Positions 26,014 through 34,903 are shown, numbered from the stretch's first letter. The stretch is 64,000 nt of DNA from Ornithinibacter sp. (GCA_029266735.1 JAQSWG010000015.1:57182-121181); one strand, 5' to 3'. Translations and numbers: made by a program. Notes: generated by a model from the sequence alone, not told the origin.

Positions 26014-26814
26014 CTAGGTGCCGGTCGTGCCGGTCGTGTCGGTCGGTTCGGTCATGACGAAGGGTGCCACCGTGACGCCGGCCGCCTCCAGCCGGGTGCG
26101 CACCGCGCCCGCCAGCGCGACCGCGCCGGGAGTGTCCCCGTGGGTGCACACGGACCGCGCCGGCAGTGCTACGAGCGACCCGTCGACCGCGATGACGGTG
26201 CCCTCGGTGGCGATGCGCAGGACCCGGCTCGCCACGGCATCGGCGTCGGTGACGAGCGCGCCGGGGAGCGACCGTGGGACGAGCCGTCCGTCGGGGAGGT
26301 AGCCCCGGTCGGCGAAGGCCTCTCCGACGACCGTCACATCGGCCTGCTCGGCGACGGAGTGGAGCACCGAGCCCGGCTGGCACAGGACCGGCAGCGCCGG
26401 ATCGTAGGCGAGGACGGCCTCGACGACCGCCCGGGCCTGACCCTCGTCGACCGCGGCAGTGGTGTACAGAGCACCGTGCGGCTTGACGTAGGCCACCCGC
26501 GTGCCGGCCACGCGGCACATCGCCTCGAGGGCGCCGAGCTGGTAGAGGACGTCCGCGGTGAGGTCTGCGGCCTCCATGTCGATCCGGCGGCGCCCGAAAC
26601 CGGCGAGGTCCCGGTAGCCCACCTGCGCACCCACGACGACGCCCCGTTCCGCGGCCCGGGCCACGGTCCGGCGGATCGCCGTCGGGTCACCGGCGTGGAA
26701 GCCGCAGGCGACGTTGGCGCTGGTGACGACCTCGAGCATCGCCTCGTCGTCCCCGAGGACCCAGGTGCCGAAGGACTCCCCGACATCGGCGTTGAGGTCC
26801 ATCCGCACGGTCAT
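26014..26814 (-). CDS. pxpA: 5-oxoprolinase subunit A (PxpA, LamB/YcsF family)
   Basis: 266 residues starting MTVRMDLNADVGESFG, the signature start of this family. Other motifs: VTSANVACGFHAGDP, GVVVGAQVGYRDLAGFGRR, YVKPHGALY, EAFADRGYLPDGRLVPRS and CTHGDTPGAVALA. First gene of pxpABC. The operon order ABC and tight spacing suggest a single transcript. Confidence 0.95.
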   Translation of the reverse strand: MTVRMDLNADVGESFGTWVLGDDEAMLEVVTSANVACGFHAGDPTAIRRTVARAAERGVVVGAQVGYRDLAGFGRRRIDMEAADLTADVLYQLGALEAMCRVAGTRVAYVKPHGALYTTAAVDEGQARAVVEAVLAYDPALPVLCQPGSVLHSVAEQADVTVVGEAFADRGYLPDGRLVPRSLPGALVTDADAVASRVLRIATEGTVIAVDGSLVALPARSVCTHGDTPGAVALAGAVRTRLEAAGVTVAPFVMTEPTDTTGTTGT

Positions 26815-26848
26815 GCCAGAACGCTAACCGCCCCTGCCACGCACGCGC

Positions 26849-26881
26849 ACGACCGCCGCCCGGAACCCGGACGGCGGTCGT
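26849..26881 (-). terminator. Hairpin downstream of the cold-shock remnant
   Basis: ACGACCGCCG and CGGCGGTCGT pair perfectly over 10 bp, continuing after one mismatch into CCGG/CCGG, with a small loop. It lies 31 bases after the cold-shock gene stop and upstream of pxpA on the same strand, so it probably terminates the cold-shock transcript. No T-run. Confidence 0.65.
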
Positions 26882-26912
26882 GTGAGGTGCCCGTGAGGGC
26901 GGAGGCGGAACG

Positions 26913-27050
26913 TCAGCCGATGACGGTGATGTTCGCTGCCTGCGGGCCCTTCGCGCCCTGCTGGGTCTCGTACTCGACCTTGGCGTTCTCGTCGAGCGAA
27001 CGGTAGCCGTTCGAGTTGATCGCCGAGTAGTGGGCGAAGACGTCGGCTGC
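26913..27050 (-). pseudogene. Cold-shock protein, 5'-truncated
   Basis: The frame encodes the last 45 residues of a CspA-type protein: DVFAHYSAINSNGYRSLDEN, then AKVEYETQQGAKGPQAANITVIG. An in-frame TGA at 27053-27051 directly precedes it and there is no start codon, while the first ~25 residues of the family (KWFNxEKGFGFI with RNP1) are missing. The upstream sequence GGTAGCTGCAGAACG is reminiscent of a leader. It appears to be a deletion removing the start and RNA-binding strand. Confidence 0.85.
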
Positions 27051-27123
27051 TCAGTCCCGGCGGGACGTTCTGCAGCTACCTCACAACGGAAAGCTCAACA
27101 ACTCCGGTCAGCCTAGCGGGCCC

Positions 27124-27288
27124 TCACCCCAATCGCGCCATCGGGCGCGCCTGGTCTTCTCCGATGACCAGTGAGCCCACCGCGGGACCGGCATCCCGAC
27201 GGCACCAGCGCGTGCGGGTCAGGGCTGCGCCGCTCGCCCTTGACGACGAACGACGTCGGCACCCAGTTCGGGGGTCGCTCTTCGCCAT
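27124..27288 (-). CDS. Possible small gene upstream of the cold-shock remnant, perhaps frameshifted
   Basis: ATG 27288 has a good ribosome site (AGAAGGGG, 7 bases). The direct frame gives 54 basic residues (MAKSDPRTG...) with unlikely composition. A neighbouring frame from about codon 6 gives PNWVPTSFVVKGERR and SPDPHALVPSG, and the third then gives PVPRWAHWSSEKTRRARWRDWG, which look more protein-like. The start is credible; the body may contain two frameshifts. I do not recognise a family. Confidence 0.3.
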   Translation of the reverse strand: MAKSDPRTGCRRRSSSRASGAALTRTRWCRRDAGPAVGSLVIGEDQARPMARLG

Positions 27289-27308
27289 GACGGACCCCTT
27301 CTGGATGG

Positions 27309-28211
27309 TCATGGTGATGCGCGACGTCGCCCGTCCGACGGCGGACGGCTGAGCCCGAGGTCGCGGCCCATCGGCGCGCGACGCGCCTCGAGGAGCAGCG
27401 CGGCCCCCACGGCCGTGATCGCCGCGAGCCCCACGACGTAGCCGACGCCCGGGACGCTCGACCAGTCGAGCTCGTCCCCGTACCTCACGAGCGCCACCGT
27501 CTGCAGCCCGCCGAACAGCACACCGGTGACCCCGATCGGCGTCAGGGACCGCGCGTCGTCGACGAGCCAGGCGTGCCCGGCCGCCACGCCGAGCCCGACG
27601 TTCCAGGCCCCGACGGCCCGCGCGGTGAGGGGGGTCAGCGGCCAGGGCCACGCGGCATCCGCCCAGCTCGGGGCAACGAGCAGCGCGATCCCGAGGGCCA
27701 CGAGACCCACCGCGAGGACTGCCAGGGTTGCTCGCACCCACGTGGGCAGTCCCCGTGGCGGCGGCACGGCCGTTCCGGCACGGGACTGCAGCCACCAGGC
27801 GAGCGCCAAGAGGACCGGCACGACGGCATACACCGCGATCCAGCCCCAGGTCACCGCTCGGGTCACCGCTGTCAGCTCCGGCGTGAGGTGGAACAGGTCC
27901 AGGTGGACCATCGTGACGACGAAGGTCAGGGCGGTGAACACGAACACCGCGGGAACGGCGACGCGGGCGACGGTCCAGCGCTTGGCACGCGCCCCGCTGA
28001 GCTCCAGACCCATCGCCGACCAGTACGACGCTCCGAGGAAGACCGCCGTCATCGGTGAGCCGATCGTCCACGCGAACCTCGTGTCGGTGTCCAGCGGGAA
28101 GAGGAACAGCTGCACACCGGCGAGGAACACGAGCACCGCGGCGAGCCCGAGGAGCCAGCGCATCGCCGGCACGACGGGGTCGCCGTACTCCTCCTCGGAC
28201 GGGGACGTCAT
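27309..28211 (-). CDS. Integral membrane protein of unknown family
   Basis: 300 residues overlapping the preceding gene as ATGA. About eight hydrophobic segments are seen, such as [80 protein letters not shown] and [22 protein letters not shown]. The segment [28 protein letters not shown] suggests a repeated TM-pair layout. No catalytic motif is evident. Coupling to the redox fusion protein suggests a shared stress role, but that is inference. Confidence 0.7.
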   Translation of the reverse strand: MTSPSEEEYGDPVVPAMRWLLGLAAVLVFLAGVQLFLFPLDTDTRFAWTIGSPMTAVFLGASYWSAMGLELSGARAKRWTVARVAVPAVFVFTALTFVVTMVHLDLFHLTPELTAVTRAVTWGWIAVYAVVPVLLALAWWLQSRAGTAVPPPRGLPTWVRATLAVLAVGLVALGIALLVAPSWADAAWPWPLTPLTARAVGAWNVGLGVAAGHAWLVDDARSLTPIGVTGVLFGGLQTVALVRYGDELDWSSVPGVGYVVGLAAITAVGAALLLEARRAPMGRDLGLSRPPSDGRRRASP

Positions 28212-29992
28212 CGGGGGATCCGCTCGGCCAGGTGCTGGTGGACGGCGGCGACCACGGCCGCGCCGTCGCCCACCGCGGTCGCCACCCGCTTGACCGAGCC
28301 GCGCCGGGTGTCGCCGATGGCGAAGACCCCCATCCGGCTGGTCTCGAGGGGATGCCGCAGGTGGTGTTCGTCGTCGGCGTCGCCGATGGCGTCCTGTCCG
28401 ACCTTGACGAACCCCGCGTCGTCGCGCGCGACGACACCTTCCAGCCATTCGGTGTGCGGTGAGGACCCGATGAGGACGAAGAGGCCGTGGCACGGGCTCC
28501 ACTGCTCCGTCCCGCTGATGCCGTCGGTGATCTCGATCTCCGTGAGGCGGGCGTCGACGGCCCGCCCGCCGGTGACCGTCGCGTTGTGGACGATGTCGAC
28601 GTTCCTCGTCGCCCGGATCTGCTCGATGAGGTACTCCGACATGCTCGCCGCGACGTCGGCCCGGCGGACGAGGAGGGTGACGTGCCGGGCGTACTTGGCG
28701 AGGTGCAGCGCAGCCTGACCGGCCGAGTTCCCACCGCCGACCACGTGCACCGGCTGCCCGGTCATGGACCGCGCCTCCGTCACCGCAGCCCCGTAGAAGA
28801 CCCCACGACCGCTGAGCTCCTCGAGCTCGGGGATGCCCAGCCGCCGGTAGTCCACGCCGGTCGCCACGATCGTCGTGCGGGCGCGCGCCGAGGTCCCGTC
28901 CGAGAGCTGTACGCGCTGCTCGTCGCCGTCGGCCTCCAGCCCGGTGGCCCACCGGAAGAAGTGGAAGACGGCGCCGAACATCCAGGCCTGCTGGAAGGAC
29001 CGGAAGGCCAGGTGGTTGCCGCTGATGCCCCGCGCGAACCCCGGGTAGTTGCGGATGAGCGAGCTCGTGCCCGCCTGGCCCCCGATCGCCTCGCGCTCGA
29101 TGACCAGGGTCGACAACCCCTCCGAGGCGGCATAGACGGCCGCTGCGAGGCCAGCGGGACCGGCGCCGATGATCACCGTGTCCCAGACGGTGTCCGGGTC
29201 GAGCTGCGTGGTGAGGCCGAAGGCCTCGACGAGGTCGGTGTCGCTCGGGTTCGCGAGCGCGCGAGGCGGTGAGGTGAACCTCAGGTCGAGAACGGGGAAC
29301 TCCGGGTCCTCGAGTCCCAGACCACGCAGCAGGCGGCGGCTGCTGTCCTCGTCGGCCTCGTAGAACCCCACGGGGATGTGGTTGCGGGCAAAGGCGTCCC
29401 GCAACATGTGGGTGCGCTCGTCGTCGTGGCCGAAGATCCGGACCGCCTCGAAGCCGCTGGTTCCCTGCGCCCAGTGCCAGTCATGGAGCAGGTCGCTGAC
29501 GCCCCCGTGGAACTCCTCGTCCCGCGGCCGCTCAGGCCGCACGAGCAGGTTCTCGAGGTGTCCCTCGGCGATGGCGCGGAAGACCGGACCCCGGCTCTCG
29601 AAGTTCCCCCACTCCACGACGACCACGCGCTTGGCCGACGGGTGGATGGAGCGCGCCCGGCGCAGGTAGTGCAGGCCTTCGCGGTCCCGAGGGCCGTAGA
29701 ACGACAGGATGAGGGCGACGTCACGCTTCCAGCGCCGCAGGCCGTCGAGCACCGCGTGCGCGTGCGCATAGCTCTGGCAGGTGATGACCTCGTAGTCGGT
29801 GGCATAGCGGCGACGCATCTCGGCGTCGAGGACGGACAGCGAGTCGTCGTCCGCGGTGGCCAGCACGATGACCGGCATCGGGCGGTACTCCGGCCCACCC
29901 GGGGAGCCCGCCCCTCGCCCGCCTGCCGCCGTGTCGTCGGTGCTCGGATCGGGCTGGAGTCCGGACATGCGACCCACCATCGCAGAGGTCAC
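28208..29992 (-). CDS. Receiver-like / thioredoxin-reductase-like fusion (FAD-dependent oxidoreductase)
   Basis: 594 residues in three parts. Residues ~38-170 resemble a response-regulator receiver, but the phospho-acceptor Asp strand reads [10 protein letters not shown], with Ser at 97. Residues ~178-240 look like a glutaredoxin-type insert ([32 protein letters not shown]). Residues ~265-594 are a pyridine nucleotide-disulfide reductase: FAD motif [38 protein letters not shown] motif [21 protein letters not shown]. The CxxC of real thioredoxin reductases is replaced by GAAVTEA at 401-407. It therefore cannot reduce thioredoxin in the classic manner. ATG 29968 is an alternative start. Confidence 0.88.
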   Translation of the reverse strand: MTSAMVGRMSGLQPDPSTDDTAAGGRGAGSPGGPEYRPMPVIVLATADDDSLSVLDAEMRRRYATDYEVITCQSYAHAHAVLDGLRRWKRDVALILSFYGPRDREGLHYLRRARSIHPSAKRVVVVEWGNFESRGPVFRAIAEGHLENLLVRPERPRDEEFHGGVSDLLHDWHWAQGTSGFEAVRIFGHDDERTHMLRDAFARNHIPVGFYEADEDSSRRLLRGLGLEDPEFPVLDLRFTSPPRALANPSDTDLVEAFGLTTQLDPDTVWDTVIIGAGPAGLAAAVYAASEGLSTLVIEREAIGGQAGTSSLIRNYPGFARGISGNHLAFRSFQQAWMFGAVFHFFRWATGLEADGDEQRVQLSDGTSARARTTIVATGVDYRRLGIPELEELSGRGVFYGAAVTEARSMTGQPVHVVGGGNSAGQAALHLAKYARHVTLLVRRADVAASMSEYLIEQIRATRNVDIVHNATVTGGRAVDARLTEIEITDGISGTEQWSPCHGLFVLIGSSPHTEWLEGVVARDDAGFVKVGQDAIGDADDEHHLRHPLETSRMGVFAIGDTRRGSVKRVATAVGDGAAVVAAVHQHLAERIPR

Positions 29993-30024
29993 CCGCCACT
30001 GTCACCGCCCTTTCACGGGACCAG

Positions 30025-30249
30025 GTGGTGGCCGCCCGGCATCCCCCGCTCACGTACGTGGGCACCGCCCGCGTCGTGCGGGACGTGTCCGGGGTCGCGT
30101 CGGCTCGACGTGCCGTCGTCGCGAAGTACGGCCTTCCGGCCCGGCTCTCGGACGTCGTCGCGAAGGGCGCGAGGGTGGCCGGCATCCGCCGTGCACCACG
30201 TGCGGGCATCCTCGTCGAGGTGGAACCGGAGCCCGTCACCCCGGAGTGA
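30025..30249 (+). pseudogene. C-terminal remnant of a PPOX-class F420-dependent family gene
   Basis: 74 residues beginning at GTG. The stretch LTYVGTARVVRD, then RRAVVAKYGLPARLSDVVAKGARVAGIRR and RAGILVEVEP, matches the last third of PPOX-class F420-binding proteins, which normally have about 130-150 residues. The N-terminal FMN/F420-binding barrel is absent because the divergent gene starts only 33 bases upstream. Its 3' end overlaps the convergent SRPBCC gene. Probably a remnant. Confidence 0.55.
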
Positions 30250-30652
30250 CCAGCCGGCCGAGCGAGTAGCGCGCCACGGGGGCATAGCCCAGGGCCACCG
30301 GCCACAGGGCGTGCGTGACGAGCCAAGCCGTGCTGACGTGCCCGGAGCCCTGCTCGGCGGTGTCGACGCCGTGGTCGAACGAGAGCCGCAGGGGGCCGGA
30401 CCGGACGCTCCAGGACCAGGTCCGGGCGATGTGGTCGACGGCGTCGATGCGGAAGAGGGCGACGACGCCACCGACGCCGGTCACCCGGCCGGTGGTGCCC
30501 GGCGTGACGACGGCCTGCGGGTAGTCGACCTCGCGGATGTGCGGAGCCCAGTGCGGCCACCACACCGGCTCGGTGTAGCGCTGCCACACCTCGTCGACGC
30601 GCAGCGACCCGCTCGCCGAGAGGTGGAGGTTGCCGGACAGGACGGAGCTCAC
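30236..30652 (-). CDS. SRPBCC family protein next to the carotenoid locus
   Basis: 138 residues from GTG 30652. It has LHLSASGSLRVDEVWQRYTEPVWWPHWAPHIREVDY, a GTTGRVTGVGGVVALFRIDAVD sheet region and a long C-terminal helix after GSGHVSTAWLVTHALWPVALGYAPVARYSLGRL, a helix-grip fold as in polyketide-cyclase/dehydrase-type proteins. It is divergent from the Rieske gene, so a role in handling a hydrophobic ligand such as a carotenoid is possible but inferred. Confidence 0.75.
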   Translation of the reverse strand: MSSVLSGNLHLSASGSLRVDEVWQRYTEPVWWPHWAPHIREVDYPQAVVTPGTTGRVTGVGGVVALFRIDAVDHIARTWSWSVRSGPLRLSFDHGVDTAEQGSGHVSTAWLVTHALWPVALGYAPVARYSLGRLVTPG

Positions 30653-30808
30653 GGACCAAGTGTGGCGTCCACGGTGGCCGGTCCAGCGTTCACGGTCCCT
30701 GCCGGCCGGTGGTGACCGCGACGTGGACCGGAGTCCCGGGTTCGACAACGGGCGGTCCGACCACCGGCGTGCTGGTCCTCGCTGGGCGGCTGGGGCTAGC
30801 GTGATCGC

Positions 30809-31825
30809 GTGAGCCTGCTCCGAGTCGACCGTTCCTGGCGGGAGGAGGTGCGCGGGCGCGTGCCCGTGCGCTACCTGCCGCAGACCACTCCGGACCACCT
30901 GCGCGGCACCTGGCGGGAGGCCAGGCCGGCGCGCATCGCGGCTGCCCTTGCGGACGCGCTCCAGCGCCCGACCCACGGGTGGCTCGTGGTCGCGGCGTCC
31001 TCCGAGCTCGGGTCCGACCGCACGCTGCTGCGGACGGTGGCCGGGCGCGAGGTGGTGCTGTGGCGGGACTCCGACGGTTCCCTGCTCGCCGGACGAGGCG
31101 CGTGCCCCCACCTCGGTGCCCGGCTGGCCGACTGCCTGGTCGTCGAGGGGACGGTGCTCTGCCGGTGGCACGGGATGCAGCTCGGCCGCGACACGGCCAC
31201 CCCGTGGGCGACCTACGCCGCCTTCGACGACGGTGTGCTGCTCTGGGTGCGCGTCGGTGAGGTCGAGGAGGGGGTGGAGCCGACCGACCGCCCGGTGCTC
31301 GCGGCTCGCCCACGCATCGAGGAGTCGCTTGCGTCGGTCATCTCCCTGGCGGCCGACTGCGAGCCCCGGGACATCGTCCAGAACCGCCTCGACCCCTGGC
31401 ACGGGGCCTGGCTGCACCCCTACGCCTTCAGCGACCTCGCCGTCGACGACGACGCCTCGAGCAACGACCGCCTCGTCCTCGACGTCGCCTACCGGCTGGG
31501 CCGCACCTTCGCCGTGCCCGTGCGCGCCGAGTTCACCTGCCCGGACTCGCACACGATCGTCATGACGATCACCGGCGGAGAAGGCACCGGCAGCGTCGTG
31601 GAGACGCATGCGACACCCCTGACCGCCCCGGGCACGCACCCTGCGCGCACCGTGATGACGGAGGCGGTCGTCGCCACGTCGGACCGGATGGGGTTCAGGG
31701 TGGCCAGGGGCATGGCCCCGCTGGTCCGGGTCGGTATGCGAGCGTCCGCCACACAGCTCTGGGCCGATGACCTCGTCTACGCCGCGAGGCTCTACGAGCT
31801 GCGCCGTTCCGCGGCCGAGCGATAG
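30809..31825 (+). CDS. Rieske [2Fe-2S] non-heme iron oxygenase (DUF5914 type) beside crt operon
   Basis: 338 residues from GTG. The Rieske cluster ligands are CPHLG and CRWHG (Cys-x-His and Cys-x-x-His). The C-terminal half contains NRLDPWHGAWLH, which fits the mononuclear iron motif N-x-x-D-x-x-H-x4-H of ring-hydroxylating oxygenases, so electron transfer and catalysis should both be possible. DUF5914 proteins are found beside actinobacterial carotenoid genes. The gene ends inside the 3' end of crtU (34-base tail-to-tail overlap). Hydroxylation of an aromatic carotenoid end group is a reasonable hypothesis. Confidence 0.82.
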   Translation: MSLLRVDRSWREEVRGRVPVRYLPQTTPDHLRGTWREARPARIAAALADALQRPTHGWLVVAASSELGSDRTLLRTVAGREVVLWRDSDGSLLAGRGACPHLGARLADCLVVEGTVLCRWHGMQLGRDTATPWATYAAFDDGVLLWVRVGEVEEGVEPTDRPVLAARPRIEESLASVISLAADCEPRDIVQNRLDPWHGAWLHPYAFSDLAVDDDASSNDRLVLDVAYRLGRTFAVPVRAEFTCPDSHTIVMTITGGEGTGSVVETHATPLTAPGTHPARTVMTEAVVATSDRMGFRVARGMAPLVRVGMRASATQLWADDLVYAARLYELRRSAAER

Positions 31826-33417
31826 GCGCGGATGCCGCGGCGGGCGAGTCGCGGCACCGGGCCGAAACGCGAGCCCATCGGCACCGACCACACGCCATGG
31901 CCGGCGTGGCCCCAGCTCGCGAGCAGCTGGTCGGCCGCCATCCACCCTGTCGTCGCGGCGCGCTCCATGAGGGCCACCGGCAGGTCACACCGGACCGTGT
32001 CGCCGGCGAGGACGACGCTCGGGTCCGGAGTACGGACTCCTGGCCGCGACAGCCACGGCTCCAGCCCCACGAGGACGCAGTCGCGTTCGAGGAGCCACTC
32101 CTCGTGGACGACCTCGAGGTCCGAGGTCTCCGGGTAGACGCGGTGGAGCTCGGTCAGCAAGGTCTTGCGCAGCAGGCCCTCCTCGGTGCCCTCGGGCAGC
32201 GCGTACGCGTGGAGCTCGACGACCGAGCCGTCGTGCTCGTCACTCCAGCGGGTGGCGTGGTCCTCGAACTTCTCGAGCACCGAGACGTTGTCCAGGGGTC
32301 CGTAGCCGCTCGTGCCGAGGAACGGGGCGCGATGGGCGGCGACCCTGCCGGACAGCCACAGCCGCCACACGGCGAAGGCCGGCGCCGACCGGACGCCGGC
32401 CACCCGTGCGCGCCACGCCTCGCCTGCCGCATCCCCTCCGCCGAGGGTGCCCGAGCTCCCGACGACCGCTCGCAGGCCGATCGGGTCAAGGGCGAGGACG
32501 ACGCCGTCCGCCGGGAGGGCAGTGGACCCGGCATCCTCGCCGGCGGCGCAGTGCGTGACGACCAGGCGGTCCGGGCCCCGTGCCACGGAGGCGACCTCGC
32601 GCCCCGTGAGCACGGTGACCCCCAGTCGCGACAGGTGGCCGGCCAGGGGACGCCACAGCGTCGAGTCGTAGTCGTCGCGCGGCACGTCGAAGAGCAGACC
32701 CTCCGCCGAGCCGACGAAGTACATGTGGAACATCGCGACGAGCTCGGCGCCCGAGAAATCCCGCGGGTCCGCGAAGAAGCTGCGTGCGAAGACCTCGAGC
32801 GCGAGGTGGCGTGCCTGCTCGGGGAAGCGGAGCCGGTCGAGGACCTCGGCCGCGCTCACCCCGTCCAGGAGGGAGAACGTGGACGGGAAGTCGACGTCGA
32901 GGAGCCCGAGGGCCGCATCGACGTCGACCGCGGCGAGACCGGCGAGGTCGAAGCTCGGGCTCCGCGCGACGAAGGCCGCGAGGTTCCACGGCGGAGTGCG
33001 CGGGATCCGCGCGAAGGAGTCCGCACCGCCGCCGTGGCGGACCAGGGGGTAGTCGGCGAGCGGGCGAAGCCGCGCCAGGGTGGGGTCGGTGCGGCGCAGC
33101 ACGGCCCGCAGGTTGTAGTACTGCCGGAAGAACGCATGGAAGCCACGGCTCATCTGTGCCTGACCACCGTCCGGCAGTGTCACGGGCCAGGACCGCACCC
33201 TGCCGCCGAGCTGGTCGGCGCGCTCGACGACCGTGACGCCGACCCCGCGCTCGGCGAGGCCCAGCGCCGCGGTCAGCCCCGCGATCCCACCCCCGACGAC
33301 GACGACGCGCCGGTCCGCGCCGACATCGGTCACCTCTGCCGGCGCGGGGGGCGGATGGAAGACGGCCCGGCTGTCCAGGCCGGGGCGCCACCGCGGCCGA
33401 CCGGGGCGAGCGATCAT
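31792..33417 (-). CDS. crtU: CrtU-like beta-carotene desaturase/methylase (isorenieratene synthase)
   Basis: 541 residues. FAD motif VVVGGGIAGLTAALGLAERG and GGRVRSW, then the block SRGFHAFFRQYYNLRAVLRR, FEVFARSFF-like LEVFARSFFADPRDFSGAELVAMFHMYFVGSAEGL, and C-terminal LAGDTVRCDLPVALMERAATTGWMAA. These agree with CrtU of Streptomyces and Brevibacterium, which desaturates and rearranges beta-ionone rings to aromatic chi rings, giving isorenieratene. ATG 33417 touches the methyltransferase stop (TGATG). An in-frame extension upstream exists but is unconserved. Confidence 0.9.
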   Translation of the reverse strand: MIARPGRPRWRPGLDSRAVFHPPPAPAEVTDVGADRRVVVVGGGIAGLTAALGLAERGVGVTVVERADQLGGRVRSWPVTLPDGGQAQMSRGFHAFFRQYYNLRAVLRRTDPTLARLRPLADYPLVRHGGGADSFARIPRTPPWNLAAFVARSPSFDLAGLAAVDVDAALGLLDVDFPSTFSLLDGVSAAEVLDRLRFPEQARHLALEVFARSFFADPRDFSGAELVAMFHMYFVGSAEGLLFDVPRDDYDSTLWRPLAGHLSRLGVTVLTGREVASVARGPDRLVVTHCAAGEDAGSTALPADGVVLALDPIGLRAVVGSSGTLGGGDAAGEAWRARVAGVRSAPAFAVWRLWLSGRVAAHRAPFLGTSGYGPLDNVSVLEKFEDHATRWSDEHDGSVVELHAYALPEGTEEGLLRKTLLTELHRVYPETSDLEVVHEEWLLERDCVLVGLEPWLSRPGVRTPDPSVVLAGDTVRCDLPVALMERAATTGWMAADQLLASWGHAGHGVWSVPMGSRFGPVPRLARRGIRAYRSAAERRSS

Positions 33418-34175
33418 CACGGCCGTGACCCGACGACGGTGTGCACGAGGTCGCGCTGCCACCCGCCATACGACTCGTGGTGGAGGTCGACGACGCCGGC
33501 CAGGAGAAGTCGCTCGCAGATGCGTCCGACGGAGTCGAAGTCGCGCACGCTCGTGTAGAGGTAGCGGTGGAGCGGCACGTCCGAGCGCTTGAGCGCCGCG
33601 AGCGGGATGATGACCCCGTGGCAGATCGCCGCCCAGGTCACCCGGGCCCGGATGTTGCCGACCACCGAGTAGTCGTGGATGGCGACCGCCCCTCCGGGGC
33701 GCAGGACCCGAGCGACCTCCCGAACGAGGCGCTCGCGGTCAGGGACGTTGCGCAGGAGGTATGCCGCCAGCACACCGTCGACCGAGGCGTCCGGGAGGGA
33801 CTCCAGGTGCTCCACGGCATCCGCCACGAGGAGCTCGACGCCCATGGGCCACCGCTTCGCTCTGGCCTGAAGGACCATGCCCTGGGAGGCGTCGACGCCG
33901 CGGACGGTGAGGAGGCCCGGGGTGCCCGCCTGACCGGCCCACGCGTCGAGCAGAGCCCGGGTCGAGGCCCCGGACCCGCAGCCGACGTCGAGGACACTGA
34001 CCGGCCGGTCGCCGGCCTCCGGCCGCGGCAGCCGCTCGACGAGGAGCTCCGCCGCCGTGCGCAGCTGTGCGTGATAGCCGGGGGAGAGCGCCACCATCGC
34101 GTCGTAGGTCGGTGCGGCCCGGTCGAAGGCGGCCGCGAGCCCCCATTCCCCGGTGCGCTGCTGCTCCGTGGTCAT
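33417..34175 (-). CDS. CrtT-like SAM-dependent methyltransferase in the carotenoid operon
   Basis: 252 residues. UbiE-like fold: AFDRAAPTYDAMVALSPGYH, SVLDVGCGSGASTRAL (motif I), GVDASQGMVLQA, and DGVLAAYLLRNVPDRERLVREVARVLRPGG. The gene has the position and type of crtT in Streptomyces crt clusters, a methyltransferase with no proved substrate. The start overlaps crtYd by ATGA. It could act on a carotenoid, a quinone or a precursor. Confidence 0.83.
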   Translation of the reverse strand: MTTEQQRTGEWGLAAAFDRAAPTYDAMVALSPGYHAQLRTAAELLVERLPRPEAGDRPVSVLDVGCGSGASTRALLDAWAGQAGTPGLLTVRGVDASQGMVLQARAKRWPMGVELLVADAVEHLESLPDASVDGVLAAYLLRNVPDRERLVREVARVLRPGGAVAIHDYSVVGNIRARVTWAAICHGVIIPLAALKRSDVPLHRYLYTSVRDFDSVGRICERLLLAGVVDLHHESYGGWQRDLVHTVVGSRP

Positions 34176-34564
34176 GTTCGCTCCTCGGTCGTGCGGTCGC
34201 CGCCCCGCGTGACAGGGATGTCGTCGCCGGAGGTGTGGCCCTCCGTGGCCTCGACACGCTCGTCGTCGTCGCCGATGGCGAGCCATGCCAGCAGCGTCAG
34301 GGTGATCATGCTGAACCCGAAGAGGTAGTCCTCCACGGGGATGTCCCACGGCACGCGCAGGCCGATGATCTCGCCGCTGTCGTAGATGACGATCGGCGCG
34401 GAGAGCTTGGTGAGCCACCCGTCGACGAGCACGTGGAAGAGGTAGACGATTCCCATGGTGATCCAGTACTGGCTCGTGCGGAAGACGCCGGTGCGCAGCC
34501 AGAAGACCTCCACCGCGATGGTTCCGAGCACGGACGCCACGGCGAGCAGGGTGTACTCACGCAT
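34172..34564 (-). CDS. crtYd: Lycopene cyclase, small heterodimer subunit (CrtYd-like)
   Basis: 130 residues with three membrane helices (LLAVASVLGTIAVEVFWLR, YWITMGIVYLFHVLVDGWLT, YLFGFSMITLTLLAWLAI). The PWDIPVEDYLFGFSMI motif is the signature of heterodimeric lycopene cyclase subunits (PxE(E/D)). It overlaps crtYc by 8 bases. With CrtYc it forms the beta-cyclase making beta-carotene from lycopene. The hydrophilic tail after residue 100 is longer than the core domain needs. Confidence 0.9.
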   Translation of the reverse strand: MREYTLLAVASVLGTIAVEVFWLRTGVFRTSQYWITMGIVYLFHVLVDGWLTKLSAPIVIYDSGEIIGLRVPWDIPVEDYLFGFSMITLTLLAWLAIGDDDERVEATEGHTSGDDIPVTRGGDRTTEERT

Positions 34565-34895
34565 CGCGGCCTCGCCACCGGTGCACCCACCCGAGCACCG
34601 TGCCGACGGCCTCGTACGTCAGCAGGCCGCAGAGCGGGATGACGACGAAGAACACGTACTCCTCGAGCGGCACGCGGGCCGGGCGGATGCCGGTCGTGTA
34701 CTCGGGGCTGTACCGCCAGTGCCCGCGCCAGATCCCGAAGGCGTCCCAGGCCAGGAAGAGGACAAGCATCGGGAGCAGTGACAGCAGGAGGCGGCGCGGC
34801 CGACGGTAGACCCGGGCGCGGAGGACGAACTCCAAGGGCAGGGTGATGACCAGGCAGCCAGCCATGAGCAGGAGGTACTGGTAGCGGTCGTCCAC
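34557..34895 (-). CDS. crtYc: Lycopene cyclase, small heterodimer subunit (CrtYc-like)
   Basis: 112 residues from GTG 34895. It has three membrane helices and the paired motifs FLAWDAFGIWRGHWRYSPEYTTGI and RVPLEEYVFFVVIPL, characteristic of CrtYc/Ye-type subunits. It begins 8 bases downstream of the fusion gene stop and overlaps crtYd. The long upstream open frame is inside crtB-idi and is not used. Confidence 0.9.
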   Translation of the reverse strand: MDDRYQYLLLMAGCLVITLPLEFVLRARVYRRPRRLLLSLLPMLVLFLAWDAFGIWRGHWRYSPEYTTGIRPARVPLEEYVFFVVIPLCGLLTYEAVGTVLGWVHRWRGRDA

Positions 34896-34903
34896 GGTGG
34901 TCC

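Noticed and set aside
25198..27006. 600-codon open frame on the + strand opposite pxpABC
   Set aside because: Pure shadow of pxpA/B/C with Arg/Gly/Asp-rich nonsense; the minus-strand genes match known families.
28208..29992. Functional thioredoxin reductase (trxB)
   Set aside because: The redox CxxC is absent (GAAVTEA) and no thioredoxin gene is adjacent.
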